Assembly (NCBI GenBank): GCA_017695115.1 | Contig: JADILV010000047.1 | Span: 37,131-101,130 of the forward strand | Direction of reading: 5' to 3' | DNA length: 64,000 bases | Origin: Candidatus Cryptobacteroides avicola | Lineage (GTDB): Bacteria > Bacteroidota > Bacteroidia > Bacteroidales > UBA932 | Part shown: positions 7,818 through 16,350 of the stretch, one piece after another | Numbering within the stretch: the stretch's first letter is position 1 | Layout: each line of letters opens with the position of its first letter | Translations under genes and position numbers: made by a program | The notes under the pieces: generated by a model | Database searches by the model: none | Told to the model about the DNA's origin: nothing | Seen by the model: the letters and a program-made list of their open reading frames with translations, nothing else

Positions 7818-10457
7818 ATGACACCATTCTACAATCAATCCGTTGAAGAAGTCGCACAGGGTCTGGAAACCGACCCGTCCTCGGGGCTGAAGCCCGAAGA
7901 AATCCAGAAAAGAATCGAAAAATACGGGAAAAACTCCCTCGTCCAGAAAAAGAACAGGTCGTTCCTGGCCATGTTCATATCCCAGTTCAAGAGTTTCATG
8001 ATCATACTGCTCATCATCGCCGCAGTGATTTCCGGGGTGATGGGGGTCAAGACCGGCGAAGGTCTGCTGGACACATATATTATAATGGGAATACTGCTCC
8101 TGAATGCGTTCATCGGAGCCTATCAGGAAATGAAGGCACAGAAGTCGCTCGAATCCCTTAAGAAAATGGCCGCTCCTATGGCCAAAGTGATCAGAAACGG
8201 GGAACCGATGGTCGTCAATGTGGAAGACGTGGTTCCGGGTGATGTGGTAGAACTGGAAGTGGGAGATATCGTACCGGCAGACATAAGGATTACCGAGTCA
8301 TACAGCATGAGTGTTCAGGAGTCATCCATGACCGGTGAGTCCGTACCGGTGGAAAAATCACCGGAAACCCTTGAAAGCGAAGATATTCCGCTTGGTGACA
8401 GGATCAATATGGCGTTCTCAAGCGGAGTTGTGACTTTCGGGCACGGTAAAGGCATTGTCGTAGGGACGGGAATGAACACCGAAATAGGAAAGATAGCCGA
8501 CATGCTCGATAAGGATTCCGACACGCAGACCCCTATGCAGGTGCGTCTCGAGAAGCTCGGCAAAGTGATAGGTACGGCAGCAGTGCTTATATGCGTGGTT
8601 ATCTTCATCATAGGTATCCTGCACGATAGACCCGTCATAAGCATGCTGATGGTGGCGGTATCCCTGGCGGTAGGAGCTATTCCTGAGGGACTTCCGGCAA
8701 TTTCCACCATCATACTTTCCATGGGCGTACGACGTATGGTAAAGCACAACGCTATTATCCGCAAGCTGCCTTCAGTCGAGACTCTCGGCTGTACGACAGT
8801 CATCTGCTCTGACAAGACGGGCACCCTGACCAAGAACCAGATGACAGTAGTCGAAGAACATGCGGCAAGCGGCAAGCTTGACAGGCTAGTAACGATATCC
8901 GTCCTGTGCTGCGACGCCAAGGAGGTGAAGAACAGCGAAGGAGGCATCGCCCGCGTCGGCGACCCGACGGAAATCGCGCTCATCGACCTCGGGGCAAAGA
9001 ACGGGGTTATCAAGAGCGAACTGGACGCCGCCTGTCCTCGTGAGGGGGAAGTCGCATTCGACTCGTCCCGCAAAAGGATGTCCACCATCAACAGGATGCA
9101 GGACGGGACTCTCCAGATAAACACCAAAGGAGGTCTGGACGAGGTGCTTTCAGTATGTACGAAAATAGAAACGGCCGAAGGGGTGCGCCCTATTACGGCT
9201 GATGATATAGCCTCGCTCCAGGCTCTTAACCAGAAGATGGCTGATTCCGCCCTCAGGGTGCTGGCTATGGCCTACAGGCCGACAGACAAGGTATCATCGG
9301 AGATGGAGGAAGTCGAGAAAGACCTTATCTTCGTAGGTATCACAGGTATGATAGACCCTGAAAGAGAAGAGGTGATAGGCGCTATCCAGGAATGCCGCGA
9401 TGCCGGTATCAGGACTGTAATGATTACCGGAGACCACAAGGCTACAGCCCTCGCCATCGCTTCAAAGATAGGCATCTACCGCGATGGGGACAAAGCCATT
9501 ACAGGCACGGAACTGGACAAGCTGAGCGAAGAGGAGTTCGATGCCAATGTGGAGAAATACTCCGTCTACGCCCGTATCGCCCCTGAACAGAAGGTGAAAA
9601 TCGTGACCGCATGGCAGAAAAAAGGACAGATCGTGGCCATGACCGGAGACGGTGTGAACGATGCCCCTGCACTCAAACAGGCAGATATCGGAGTCTCCAT
9701 GGGCATAACCGGCACAGAGGTAGCAAAGGACGCATCTGACATGATTCTTTCGGATGACAACTTCGTCACGATAGTATCAGCTGTTTCCGAAGGTCGCCGG
9801 ATTTATGACAACATACTGAAGACCATACTCTTCCTCCTGTCCACCAATCTCGGAGAAGTGCTTCTCCTGTTCGTGACATCGATTCTTAACATGGGCATTC
9901 CGCTCCTTCCTATCCACATCCTGTGGATAAACCTGGTAAGCGAGACCTTCCCTGCCCTGGCGCTGAGCCTGGACCCTGCTGCCAGAGACATCATGAAGAA
10001 GAGTCCTCGCGGGGCAGGCAAGCAGTTCATGGACAAGGGCATGATATGGAGAATCAGTTACCAGGGTGTCATGATGGGTGCGATTACTCTCGCTGCATTC
10101 CTCATAGGCAAAAAAATGGGTGCGGAACTGTTCGTCGGAGATGCTGCCGCAGCTGAAGCCCTCGGTCAGACCATGGCGTTCGCTTCGCTCATCGCGGCCA
10201 AACTCGTACATGCAGGCAACCTGCACTCGAACACCGAGTCCCGCTTCAAGTTCAACCCTCTGCAGAACAAGCCTCTGATTTTCGCGTTGTTCATGTCGCT
10301 GGCGTTCTCCGCTGCAGTTCTTCTCATCCCTGCGTTCGCAAAAGCTTTCGGTTTCGCTCACCTGGGCTGCGGACAGTGGCTGACGATTCTCGGGCTTGCC
10401 CTCGTGCCACTGGTAGTAGTGGAAATCTTCAAGGCATTCAAATGGAACGGGAAATGA
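7818..10457 (+). CDS. P-type Ca2+-transporting ATPase (P2 family)
   Basis: An inner-membrane pump that exports Ca2+ at the cost of ATP. The 879 residues show the full P2 plan: an N-terminal cation ATPase segment, the actuator TGES motif, PEGLPA in helix M4 (a calcium site signature), the phosphorylation loop DKTGTLTKNQM with Asp332, the hinge GDGVNDAPALKQADIGV, and six C-terminal helices. No extra metal-binding or autoinhibitory domain is seen. It is closest in layout to PacL/PMCA-type bacterial enzymes. A bidirectional terminator ends the transcript. Confidence 0.93.
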   Translation: MTPFYNQSVEEVAQGLETDPSSGLKPEEIQKRIEKYGKNSLVQKKNRSFLAMFISQFKSFMIILLIIAAVISGVMGVKTGEGLLDTYIIMGILLLNAFIGAYQEMKAQKSLESLKKMAAPMAKVIRNGEPMVVNVEDVVPGDVVELEVGDIVPADIRITESYSMSVQESSMTGESVPVEKSPETLESEDIPLGDRINMAFSSGVVTFGHGKGIVVGTGMNTEIGKIADMLDKDSDTQTPMQVRLEKLGKVIGTAAVLICVVIFIIGILHDRPVISMLMVAVSLAVGAIPEGLPAISTIILSMGVRRMVKHNAIIRKLPSVETLGCTTVICSDKTGTLTKNQMTVVEEHAASGKLDRLVTISVLCCDAKEVKNSEGGIARVGDPTEIALIDLGAKNGVIKSELDAACPREGEVAFDSSRKRMSTINRMQDGTLQINTKGGLDEVLSVCTKIETAEGVRPITADDIASLQALNQKMADSALRVLAMAYRPTDKVSSEMEEVEKDLIFVGITGMIDPEREEVIGAIQECRDAGIRTVMITGDHKATALAIASKIGIYRDGDKAITGTELDKLSEEEFDANVEKYSVYARIAPEQKVKIVTAWQKKGQIVAMTGDGVNDAPALKQADIGVSMGITGTEVAKDASDMILSDDNFVTIVSAVSEGRRIYDNILKTILFLLSTNLGEVLLLFVTSILNMGIPLLPIHILWINLVSETFPALALSLDPAARDIMKKSPRGAGKQFMDKGMIWRISYQGVMMGAITLAAFLIGKKMGAELFVGDAAAAEALGQTMAFASLIAAKLVHAGNLHSNTESRFKFNPLQNKPLIFALFMSLAFSAAVLLIPAFAKAFGFAHLGCGQWLTILGLALVPLVVVEIFKAFKWNGK

Positions 10458-10480
10458 CAACCAGATGACCGGCAGTGACT

Positions 10481-10558
10481 GTCATTTCGGGCAAAACTTG
10501 GAAATCTGTGGCTTGCGTCACTTCGGGCTAAGCCGCCAGGTGCTGTCGGGAAATCTGT
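10481..10558. repeat. Two partial copies of a GTCATTTCGGGC...GGAAATCTGT repeat
   Basis: GTCATTTCGGGC ending in GGAAATCTGT (10481-10509) is followed by GTCACTTCGGGC ending in GGGAAATCTGT (10517-10558). Sequences of the form GTCATTTCG...GAAATCT are common intergenic repeats in Bacteroidota genomes. Another relative lies at 12500. These are non-coding and occupy the gap after the Ca2+ ATPase gene. Confidence 0.5.
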
Positions 10559-10578
10559 CAATATAGTATGTTCACTTA

Positions 10579-10622
10579 AAAAAAATACGGCAGTTCCTCA
10601 AAAGAGACTGCCGTATTTTTTT
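10579..10622. terminator. Bidirectional terminator
   Basis: AATACGGCAGT and ACTGCCGTATT pair around CTC-AAAA-GAG, with an A-run on the left and a T-run on the right. It serves the Ca2+ ATPase gene on the plus strand and the sigma-partner gene on the minus strand. Confidence 0.9.
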
Positions 10623-10638
10623 AGCGATTTTGAGAATA

Positions 10639-11232
10639 CTAAGCCCCTTCCTCCAGCCGCTGTATTATCCCGTCGCACGCTTTGAGAACCCGCCGTCCGT
10701 ACAGGTATTCGGCAAACAATGCCATAAGGGTTATCACACACAGGATGCCCACAGCCGCAAGTCCTTTGACAGGAGTACTCCATGCATGGTATATGACCAC
10801 GCCCATTACTACGAACACAGCCAGGACAAGCACCCACAGGGCCGTATTGATGGCTATATACCCTTTCCTGAACTTTCTTATGCCTACTGCAGTATCCAGG
10901 ACATTTTCCTGCCCGTTCCCGACAGGGCCGAGACGTCGGTACAATATCAGATAGGCAACCGTCTGGGCCAGGAATACTGCGCCGAGGACTACTGCTATCC
11001 ACATATCCAACCCCTGTATGATACATACCGCAAACACTAAAGGTACCGCCACAAGACCGCCGGCTATCCCGATTTTCCTGTCGGTATCCAGTATCCCGAT
11101 ATTCTTGCGGAACACACTTTCCATCATTTTTCCGTTGATGATTTTCTGCTTTTCGAGGTCTTCCTTGAGACTGGCGTACTGGAGACGCATCTGCTCCAGT
11201 TCCTCTGAATCGAATATTTTTCCGTCCTGCAT
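10639..11232 (-). CDS. Membrane partner of the ECF sigma factor
   Basis: A 197-residue protein with a charged N-terminal cytosolic part of about 50 residues (EELEQMRLQYASLKEDLEKQ, likely coiled coil) and four hydrophobic segments at about 54-72, 77-96, 126-147 and 155-172. It starts 13 bases after the ECF sigma gene, the usual place of an anti-sigma factor or sensor in Bacteroidota. It lacks a recognisable zinc anti-sigma motif. A role in holding or signalling to the sigma factor is inferred from position only. Confidence 0.7.
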   Translation of the reverse strand: MQDGKIFDSEELEQMRLQYASLKEDLEKQKIINGKMMESVFRKNIGILDTDRKIGIAGGLVAVPLVFAVCIIQGLDMWIAVVLGAVFLAQTVAYLILYRRLGPVGNGQENVLDTAVGIRKFRKGYIAINTALWVLVLAVFVVMGVVIYHAWSTPVKGLAAVGILCVITLMALFAEYLYGRRVLKACDGIIQRLEEGA

Positions 11233-11245
11233 AGTCTGTGGTTTT

Positions 11246-11725
11246 TTAGATTGTCATTTTCTTCAGTTCTTCCTTGATCCGGTAGAGCTGGAAAGAAACG
11301 TTCTTGACAGATATGCCGATGATTTCCCCTATCTCGGCGTAAGACATGCCTTCAAGCCAGAGCAGGATCAGCGCCCTGTCCACCAGACCGAGACGGTTTA
11401 TCCTGTCATACAGCCTGCGGATCTGCAACGCCCTGTCGCTTGTGCCCTCAAAAGGATCGATATCGATGCTCAGAGGAATATGCCCGGCCTCACGCTTCTT
11501 TCTTTTCTGAAGATTGAGGCAACAGTTCAGGCTGACCCTGTAAATCCATGTCCTGATGTCCGACTCCTCGCGGAAAGAGCCGTACCCTTTCCACAGTTTC
11601 ACGAGGACTTCCTGAAACAGGTCGTCAAGTTCGTCCCTGCTGTCGGAAAACATATAGCACACGGCATAGACAGTGCTCTTGTACTTTTCCACCAGTCTGG
11701 TAAATTCCTGTTCGTTCTTTTCCAT
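11246..11725 (-). CDS. ECF-family RNA polymerase sigma factor
   Basis: A 159-residue sigma-70 family protein holding only regions 2 and 4. Region 2 includes the DLFQEVLVKLW helix that binds core polymerase and the WIYRVSLNCCLNLQKRKK segment that melts the -10 element. Region 4 includes the helix-turn-helix EGMSYAEIGEIIGISVKNVS. It is co-directional with the membrane protein that follows. The upstream sequence resembles an ECF-type promoter, so autoregulation is plausible. Confidence 0.9.
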   Translation of the reverse strand: MEKNEQEFTRLVEKYKSTVYAVCYMFSDSRDELDDLFQEVLVKLWKGYGSFREESDIRTWIYRVSLNCCLNLQKRKKREAGHIPLSIDIDPFEGTSDRALQIRRLYDRINRLGLVDRALILLWLEGMSYAEIGEIIGISVKNVSFQLYRIKEELKKMTI

Positions 11726-11750
11726 ATTCTGTCCGGATCAATTTTACCCG

Positions 11751-11767
11751 TTAGACAACAAAGTTCC
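11751..11767 (-). promoter_or_regulatory. Possible ECF-type promoter of the sigma gene
   Basis: On the minus strand GGAACTTTG is followed closely by GTCTAACGGG, 26 bases before the ATG at 11725. An AAC-T-rich block followed by GTCTAA is often found upstream of Bacteroidota ECF sigma genes. The spacing is shorter than in classical ECF promoters, so this stays tentative. Confidence 0.35.
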
Positions 11768-11824
11768 CGAAAAACTATAAAAATTTGTCAGAAATTCCAT
11801 GATTGAATGTTTGCTAAATACCAG

Positions 11825-11854
11825 ATACGGCAGCCTTTCACCGGACTGCCGTAT
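11825..11854. repeat. ATACGGCAG...CTGCCGTAT hairpin
   Basis: A 9-bp perfect stem, identical in its core to the terminator at 10585, with a 12-base loop. It lies downstream of the exported orphan gene (minus strand). It lacks a good T-run on either side, so terminator activity is uncertain. Confidence 0.5.
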
Positions 11855-11889
11855 TCTTTAAACAAAGGACCGCGGACTAAACAGTGATA

Positions 11890-12396
11890 CTAAAAAATAG
11901 TAACAATGCCCACTCCGTTATTAGTCGTTTTAAGATAATAGATGAAATCTTTTTTATTTGCTTTCAGTTTATCCAACTGGACAAAAGCTCCTATATAACC
12001 GACAAATGCCGTAATTCCTCCTGCGCATAATAGCCCAATACTCCATCCTAATGCAGAATCTCCTCGTGGGTCATAATCATCATAGCCATAAGACATAAAA
12101 AGTGGAATAAGAGAGGAACATGTTACACCAAGACCTATCCAACCTACAGTGTTATAGGTTTTGCTCTTTTTGGCATAATAAGAATTGACTCCCAAATATT
12201 TCTGATATGCAGCCCAGGCTTCCGGATTCCGGCTTAGCGCATTTTCATCGAACCTTATGTTATTCAATTTATAGATTTCATCAGTCATAGTGGCCGCAAT
12301 GGCATAATCGAACGGAGTATAGTTGTTATTATACTGCGCTTTACAGCAAATGGAGAAAACCCCAAAAAGTACAGAAATCAGAATCAGTCGTTTCAT
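11890..12396 (-). CDS. Exported membrane protein, function unknown
   Basis: A 168-residue orphan with a cleavable signal (ISVLFGVFSICCKAQ) and two hydrophobic segments at about 86-104 and 118-138 near the C-terminal half. The first third of the mature part is polar (DENALSRNPEAWAAYQKYLG). I recognise no family. It is more AT-rich than its neighbours and stands alone between an ECF pair and an accessory gene, which suggests a variable locus. Confidence 0.6.
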   Translation of the reverse strand: MKRLILISVLFGVFSICCKAQYNNNYTPFDYAIAATMTDEIYKLNNIRFDENALSRNPEAWAAYQKYLGVNSYYAKKSKTYNTVGWIGLGVTCSSLIPLFMSYGYDDYDPRGDSALGWSIGLLCAGGITAFVGYIGAFVQLDKLKANKKDFIYYLKTTNNGVGIVTIF

Positions 12397-12443
12397 ATGA
12401 AAGTTTTATTTAAAATCAATAGTGTTACATCAGTCTCTGACTA

Positions 12444-12451
12444 CAAAAATA
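12444..12451 (-). promoter_or_regulatory. -7 box (TATTTTTG) for the exported orphan
   Basis: TATTTTTG on the minus strand lies 47 bases upstream of the ATG at 12396 in an AT-rich region. No clear -33 box is present at the right distance. Confidence 0.4.
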
Positions 12452-12499
12452 ATATTATTATTCAATTACTGACAGTATCTGCATTCTTTTCGTGCCGCC

Positions 12500-12545
12500 T
12501 TGTTGTCATTTCGACCGGACAACAAAATCTGGAGTGAAGGAATCC
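12500..12545. repeat. GTCATTTCGACC repeat with an 8-bp inverted repeat
   Basis: TTGTTGTC (12500-12507) and GACAACAA (12518-12525) are perfect inverted repeats around ATTTCGACCG. The outer sequence continues AATCTGGAGTGAAGGAATC. It resembles the dispersed GTCATTTCGA...GAATCT elements common in Bacteroidota intergenic DNA. Confidence 0.5.
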
Positions 12546-12667
12546 GCCTGAAAAATTCTGCAGACCCGATAGTCTGAACCTGCCTTCAAAGAACCTTTGC
12601 CAAAAGGCAAGTCGCAATCTCAAGCACAAATGTAGATCTTCGTCTCCTAGAATCCATGTTTTCTTTA

Positions 12668-12697
12668 TTGCCGCATCTTCCATTTTTGTTACTTTTG
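12668..12697 (+). promoter_or_regulatory. Promoter of the AlbA-type gene (TTG-N19-TACTTTTG)
   Basis: TTG at 12668-12670, a 19-base spacer and TACTTTTG at 12690-12697 fit the Bacteroidota promoter. Expected initiation near 12704 leaves a leader of about 17 bases before the ATG. Confidence 0.7.
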
Positions 12698-12720
12698 TAC
12701 CAAAACCATAAGGATCGGAC

Positions 12721-14391
12721 ATGGACAAGAACGCCAAATTCAGTACACTGTTGGACGAGCAGATAGCATCCATTCAAAAAGAAAACCGGTATATTGAATT
12801 CAAGTCGAATTATCAGAATCCCGATAAGCTGGGGCAGTATATATCCGCCCTGTCGAATGGGGCCTGTTTGGACGGGAAGGATTTCGGATACCTGTATTTC
12901 GGTGTTCAGGATGAAACGCTGGAAATAGTCGGAACATCGTTTGACCCTTCAAAAGAAAAGGCTCAAGGGAACCAGTCACTGGAACTGTACCTGAGAGTGA
13001 TGGTATCTCCGAAAATCGACTTTACCATAGATGATTTCACCTATCTGAAGAACGGAGAGCCCCTGCACATCGTAGTATTCAGGATCCCGGCCGCTGTCAG
13101 TCAGCCTACCTGCTATAAGCAGAAATCTTGGATACGTGTGGATAGCCATACGACAGATCTTGCGCCATATACTGACTGGATCCGCAAGATCTACAATTCA
13201 AAAACCGACTGGACTGCTCAGATTATAGAAGACGCTACCATCGAAGACCTTGACAAGGATGCCATCCAATCGGCCCGGGAAGGATACAGGCAGCGTTTCC
13301 CGGACTTCGCTGAAGCATTGCAGGCTTGGAGCGATACGACATTCCTTGATAAGGCAGGACTGACCCAAGACGGAAAGATAACACGGGCAGCGATGCTGCT
13401 GGTAGGCAAACCGGAAAAAGCCTACAAACTCGGGCATATCGCGCAGATGAACTGGAAATGTTTTCAAGACGGGGAAATAATCGGTCAGCTGTTTACAATC
13501 CCGTTCCTGAAGACAACGACTGAGCTGATGCTGAAAATAAGGAACTACCGGATCAAGATATACCCTCACAACTCATTGATCCCGGCAGAAATATGGAAAT
13601 ATGACACAAGAAGTATCCTTGAAGGGCTGCATAACTGTATCGCACATCAGGATTATACTAAGGACGAACGCATCATCGTTGCTGAAGACAAGGACAAACT
13701 GACATTCGAGAACGCCGGATGTTTTTACGAAGGGGATTATGAACAATATATCCTAGGTGAAAAGACCCCCAAAAGTTACCGCAATCCTTTCTTGGTGAAA
13801 GCCATGCTGAATGTAAAGATGATAGACTCCCAAGGATTCGGCATTCACAACCTTTATATGCGGCAGAAAGAGCGTTATCTTCCTATGCCCGATTATGAAG
13901 GGACGGACGAATCGCATGTCATAATGCATCTGCCCGGTTCCGTCATTGATGTCAACTATAGCACGACATTAATGGAAAACTCTGATATTTCTCTGACCGA
14001 AGCAGTTCTGCTTGATATGGTACAAAAAGGGAAACCGCTAAGCGACAGCGCTACCAGCGCCTTACGCAAGAAAAAGCTGATAGAAGGCAGAAAGCCAAAG
14101 TTCTATATCGCAAAAGCACTGGCACAGCGCACAGACAGGAAAGTCGAGTATTCACAGCACAAGGGGCTGGACAGCAAATCATGTGAAAGTCTCCTTATCG
14201 ATTCGCTGAAGGATCATGGTGAATTGACAAGACAGGAAATTGACAGGCTTTTGTGGCCAGTTCTTTCCGATCAACTTGATGACACACAGAAAAAGGCTAA
14301 AATAGGAAACTTGTTGACGAAATTGAGGATAAAAGGCATTCTGTCCAATATCACAACTGGCAATAATTCCGTTTGGTCTATCAGACAATAA
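12721..14391 (+). CDS. AlbA_2/Schlafen-type ATP-binding protein
   Basis: A 556-residue cytosolic protein of the COG2865 type. Residues 1-145 form an AlbA_2 (Schlafen-type) nucleic-acid-binding domain, with the signature IEFKSNYQN and a following GYLYFGVQD strand. Residues of about 225-400 resemble the GHKL-like ATPase/RecG-C-type domain (EGLHNCIAHQDYTKDERI, and LTFENAGCFYEGDY). The last 80 residues look like a winged helix (LTRQEIDRLLW). Family members are mostly uncharacterised; some sit in defence or mobile regions. It stands alone behind its own promoter and next to tandem repeats, so it is probably accessory. I do not assign a function. Confidence 0.85.
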   Translation: MDKNAKFSTLLDEQIASIQKENRYIEFKSNYQNPDKLGQYISALSNGACLDGKDFGYLYFGVQDETLEIVGTSFDPSKEKAQGNQSLELYLRVMVSPKIDFTIDDFTYLKNGEPLHIVVFRIPAAVSQPTCYKQKSWIRVDSHTTDLAPYTDWIRKIYNSKTDWTAQIIEDATIEDLDKDAIQSAREGYRQRFPDFAEALQAWSDTTFLDKAGLTQDGKITRAAMLLVGKPEKAYKLGHIAQMNWKCFQDGEIIGQLFTIPFLKTTTELMLKIRNYRIKIYPHNSLIPAEIWKYDTRSILEGLHNCIAHQDYTKDERIIVAEDKDKLTFENAGCFYEGDYEQYILGEKTPKSYRNPFLVKAMLNVKMIDSQGFGIHNLYMRQKERYLPMPDYEGTDESHVIMHLPGSVIDVNYSTTLMENSDISLTEAVLLDMVQKGKPLSDSATSALRKKKLIEGRKPKFYIAKALAQRTDRKVEYSQHKGLDSKSCESLLIDSLKDHGELTRQEIDRLLWPVLSDQLDDTQKKAKIGNLLTKLRIKGILSNITTGNNSVWSIRQ

Positions 14392-14438
14392 ATTTAAGAG
14401 CGAATTTAAGAGCGAATTTAAGAGCGAATTTAAGAGCG
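14391..14438. repeat. Four tandem copies of a 12-bp unit AATTTAAGAGCG
   Basis: The unit repeats four times without error, starting at the last base of the AlbA-type gene's stop codon. A weaker relative (ACGAGCGAATTC) occurs near 14486. There are no spacers, so it is not CRISPR. The copy number could vary by slippage. Confidence 0.9.
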
Positions 14439-14723
14439 ACAACATGTTATATGCTGATTTACAAGCCTATAAAGAAAATAAAATTACGAGCGAATTCCCG
14501 ACAGAAATGAGCGTTTAAGAACAAGGAACGAGAGGATTAGCCATGCCTGACGGCATGCCTTTTCCCTTCCTCCTCGCCGGAGAGCCCTTGCAACGGTCTC
14601 CACAGTTGTGCACAAAGTGCCCAACCTGTTTCGGTATTCCTTGGCCTTCAGAGAGCAAGCTCTCTTCGTGCAGGAATACAAAAACAGCCGTCAGTCTGCG
14701 ACTGACAGCTGTTCCGACCGTTG
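14392..14723. other. Intergenic region between the AlbA-type gene and tRNA-Ser
   Basis: Apart from the 12-bp tandem repeat and the tRNA terminator I see no gene. It also holds the short palindrome AGAGAGCAAGCTCTCT near 14650 and GCCTGACGGC near 14546. Short ORFs here are shadows. Confidence 0.5.
14679..14713 (-). terminator. Terminator of tRNA-Ser
   Basis: On the minus strand AACAGCTGTCAGTC pairs with GACTGACGGCTGTT (one mismatch, 3-base loop) and runs into TTTTTG. It starts 11 bases after the tRNA 3' end. Confidence 0.85.
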
Positions 14724-14811
14724 CGGTGAGAGGGGGATTCGAACCCCCGGTACGGTAATCCCGTACGGCAGTTTAGCAAACTGCTGGTTTAAGCCACTCA
14801 CCCATCTCACC
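14724..14811 (-). tRNA. tRNA-Ser (anticodon GCU)
   Basis: A class II tRNA of 88 bases. The acceptor stem GGTGAGA/TCTCACC is closed by discriminator G. The anticodon arm is GCAGT-TTGCTAA-ACTGC with anticodon GCT, which reads AGC and AGU serine codons. The long variable arm GTACGG...CCGTAC and the T arm with GGTTCGAATCC are clear. CCA is not encoded. Both a promoter and a terminator flank it. Confidence 0.95.
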
Positions 14812-14864
14812 AGTTACCCTTTATCATTGGCTTCCCTGCATCCGGCCAAACCGAATCGGGACGA

Positions 14865-14896
14865 CAAAGGTAACTCAAATCTTCTGTTTCACCAAA
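14865..14896 (-). promoter_or_regulatory. Promoter of tRNA-Ser (TTTG-N20-TACCTTTG)
   Basis: On the minus strand TTTG at 14896-14893, a 20-base spacer and TACCTTTG at 14872-14865 match the Bacteroidota consensus. Initiation is expected near 14858, about 47 bases before the mature tRNA. It abuts the floA stop codon. Confidence 0.7.
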
Positions 14897-15844
14897 TTAT
14901 TTTGCAATATTCTCCCGCATGTCGGTATCCGCCTGGATATTCTTTATACGGTAGTAATCCATTACACCGAGATTTCCGCTGCGGAACGCTTCCGCCATTG
15001 CCAGAGGGATCTGCGTCTCCGCTTCAATGACCCTTGCGCGGGCCTCCTGCGCTTTGGCCTTCATCTCCTGCTCAAGCGCGACAGCCATTGCCCTGCGCTC
15101 CTCGGCGCGTGCCTGGGCGATATTCTTGTCCGCTTCTGCCTGATCCATCTGCAGGACCGCACCTATATTCTTTCCTATGTCTATGTCGGCGATATCAATG
15201 GACAGAATCTCGAATGCAGTTCCGGCATCCAGTCCTTTATTAAGTACGACTTTGGAAATGGAATCAGGATGCTCGAGAACTGCCTTGTGGCTTTCGGAGG
15301 CACCGATGCTCGACACAATACCCTCACCTACACGCGCCAGGACAGTTTCTTCTCCGGCACCGCCGACAAGCTGCTTGATATTGGCACGGACAGTTACACG
15401 GGCCTTGGTAATCAGCTGGATACCGTCTTTTGCGACAGCCGTGACAGGCGGAGTGTTTATCACCTTAGGGTTTACCGACATCTGCACGGCCTCGAAAACA
15501 TCACGGCCGGCAAGATCGATGGCGGCCGCCATCTTGAAATCAAGGGCTATGTTGGCCTTGTCGGCAGAAATCAGGGCATTCACTACATTAGGAACGTGGC
15601 CTTTCGCCAGATAATGGGCCTCAAGTTCATTGGCATCGAGCTTCAGACCAGCCTTGGTACCTGTCACCATTGCCATTACGATAGTTCCGGGAGGGACTTT
15701 CCTCCAGCGCATAAGGACCAGTTGTACAAGAGAAATCTTCACCCCGGAAATCAAAGCCTGGAACCACAGGGCCACAGGAAAGAACCACAGGAAGATCATC
15801 AGGCCGACGATTGCAACCGCAACCCAAATAACGATCATTGTCAT
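14897..15844 (-). CDS. floA: FloA, flotillin-like membrane scaffold
   Basis: A flotillin-like SPFH protein that organises ordered membrane patches. The 315 residues start with a membrane-embedded hairpin (about 4-38), followed by the SPFH domain. The C-terminal Glu/Ala-rich coiled coil (about 230-290, [20 protein letters not shown]) drives oligomerisation. Length and sequence fit the FloA/YqfA family closely. It follows the NfeD gene by 32 bases; the nfeD-floA pair is conserved in many bacteria. Confidence 0.93.
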   Translation of the reverse strand: MTMIVIWVAVAIVGLMIFLWFFPVALWFQALISGVKISLVQLVLMRWRKVPPGTIVMAMVTGTKAGLKLDANELEAHYLAKGHVPNVVNALISADKANIALDFKMAAAIDLAGRDVFEAVQMSVNPKVINTPPVTAVAKDGIQLITKARVTVRANIKQLVGGAGEETVLARVGEGIVSSIGASESHKAVLEHPDSISKVVLNKGLDAGTAFEILSIDIADIDIGKNIGAVLQMDQAEADKNIAQARAEERRAMAVALEQEMKAKAQEARARVIEAETQIPLAMAEAFRSGNLGVMDYYRIKNIQADTDMRENIAK

Positions 15845-15876
15845 AATATCCAGTTTTAAAAATTATTGCCAGCACA

Positions 15877-16347
15877 TCAGAAATCCGCAGAAACGGGCCT
15901 GACATATATCTTGTTGTCCTCGAACATGACAACTTCCACCTCCGTCCCCGCATCTATCATTCCCTCAAGGGATTTCACCTCGTATGCCTTTCCGTCAAAT
16001 CTTGCCGTCCCTATCGGAGCGAGCCTTGTAACGGCCTTGCCTGAATCACCGACGGAAAGGGCCTCTTCTTCTATATTCTGCACCTTGGAATCTATCTTCG
16101 TATTCAATGCGAGCTTTTTCCAGGCCCTTGTCTTGATCGTATAGACAATAAGGCCTATCAGCACCGCCAGAATAGCGGCAGTAAATACGGCTCCGGCAAG
16201 AAGGCCGAACTCATAGAAGACATAATAGCAGGCCCCTCCAAGTGAAAGGACGCCCAACACACCGGCAACTCCGACTCCCGGAATAAGGAAAATCTCCGAC
16301 AGGACCAGAACCAGTCCCACAATCGTCAAGATGATGGTAAAAGCCAT
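15877..16347 (-). CDS. NfeD-like membrane protein
   Basis: A short-type NfeD protein of 156 residues without the N-terminal serine protease. Three membrane helices lie within about 1-70 (VLVLSEIFLIPGVGVAGVLG is the family's conserved start). The C-terminal 75 residues form the OB-fold (GDSGKAVTRLAPIGTARFDG). It works with the flotillin encoded next to it, probably by binding it through the OB domain. It starts 3 bases after the PD40 gene, which suggests translational coupling. Confidence 0.9.
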   Translation of the reverse strand: MAFTIILTIVGLVLVLSEIFLIPGVGVAGVLGVLSLGGACYYVFYEFGLLAGAVFTAAILAVLIGLIVYTIKTRAWKKLALNTKIDSKVQNIEEEALSVGDSGKAVTRLAPIGTARFDGKAYEVKSLEGMIDAGTEVEVVMFEDNKIYVRPVSADF

Positions 16348-16350
16348 AAT

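Larger units (their letters stand above)
12397..12720. other. Intergenic region with divergent promoters and a repeat
   Basis: No gene is supported here. It holds a -7 box for the minus-strand orphan, the GTCATTTCG-type repeat at 12500 and a complete promoter for the plus-strand AlbA-type gene. Three short minus-strand ORFs in the track are repeat-derived and not credible. Confidence 0.6.

Noticed and set aside
11018-11806. 262-residue plus-strand ORF
   Set aside because: It is antisense to the ECF sigma gene and its partner, with no family match.
14391-14438. CRISPR-like array
   Set aside because: The 12-bp units are directly adjacent without spacers, and no cas genes are present.
14608-15030. 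140-residue plus-strand ORF
   Set aside because: It is the reverse strand of tRNA-Ser and of the floA end; GERGIRTPGT is the usual false translation of an antisense tRNA.
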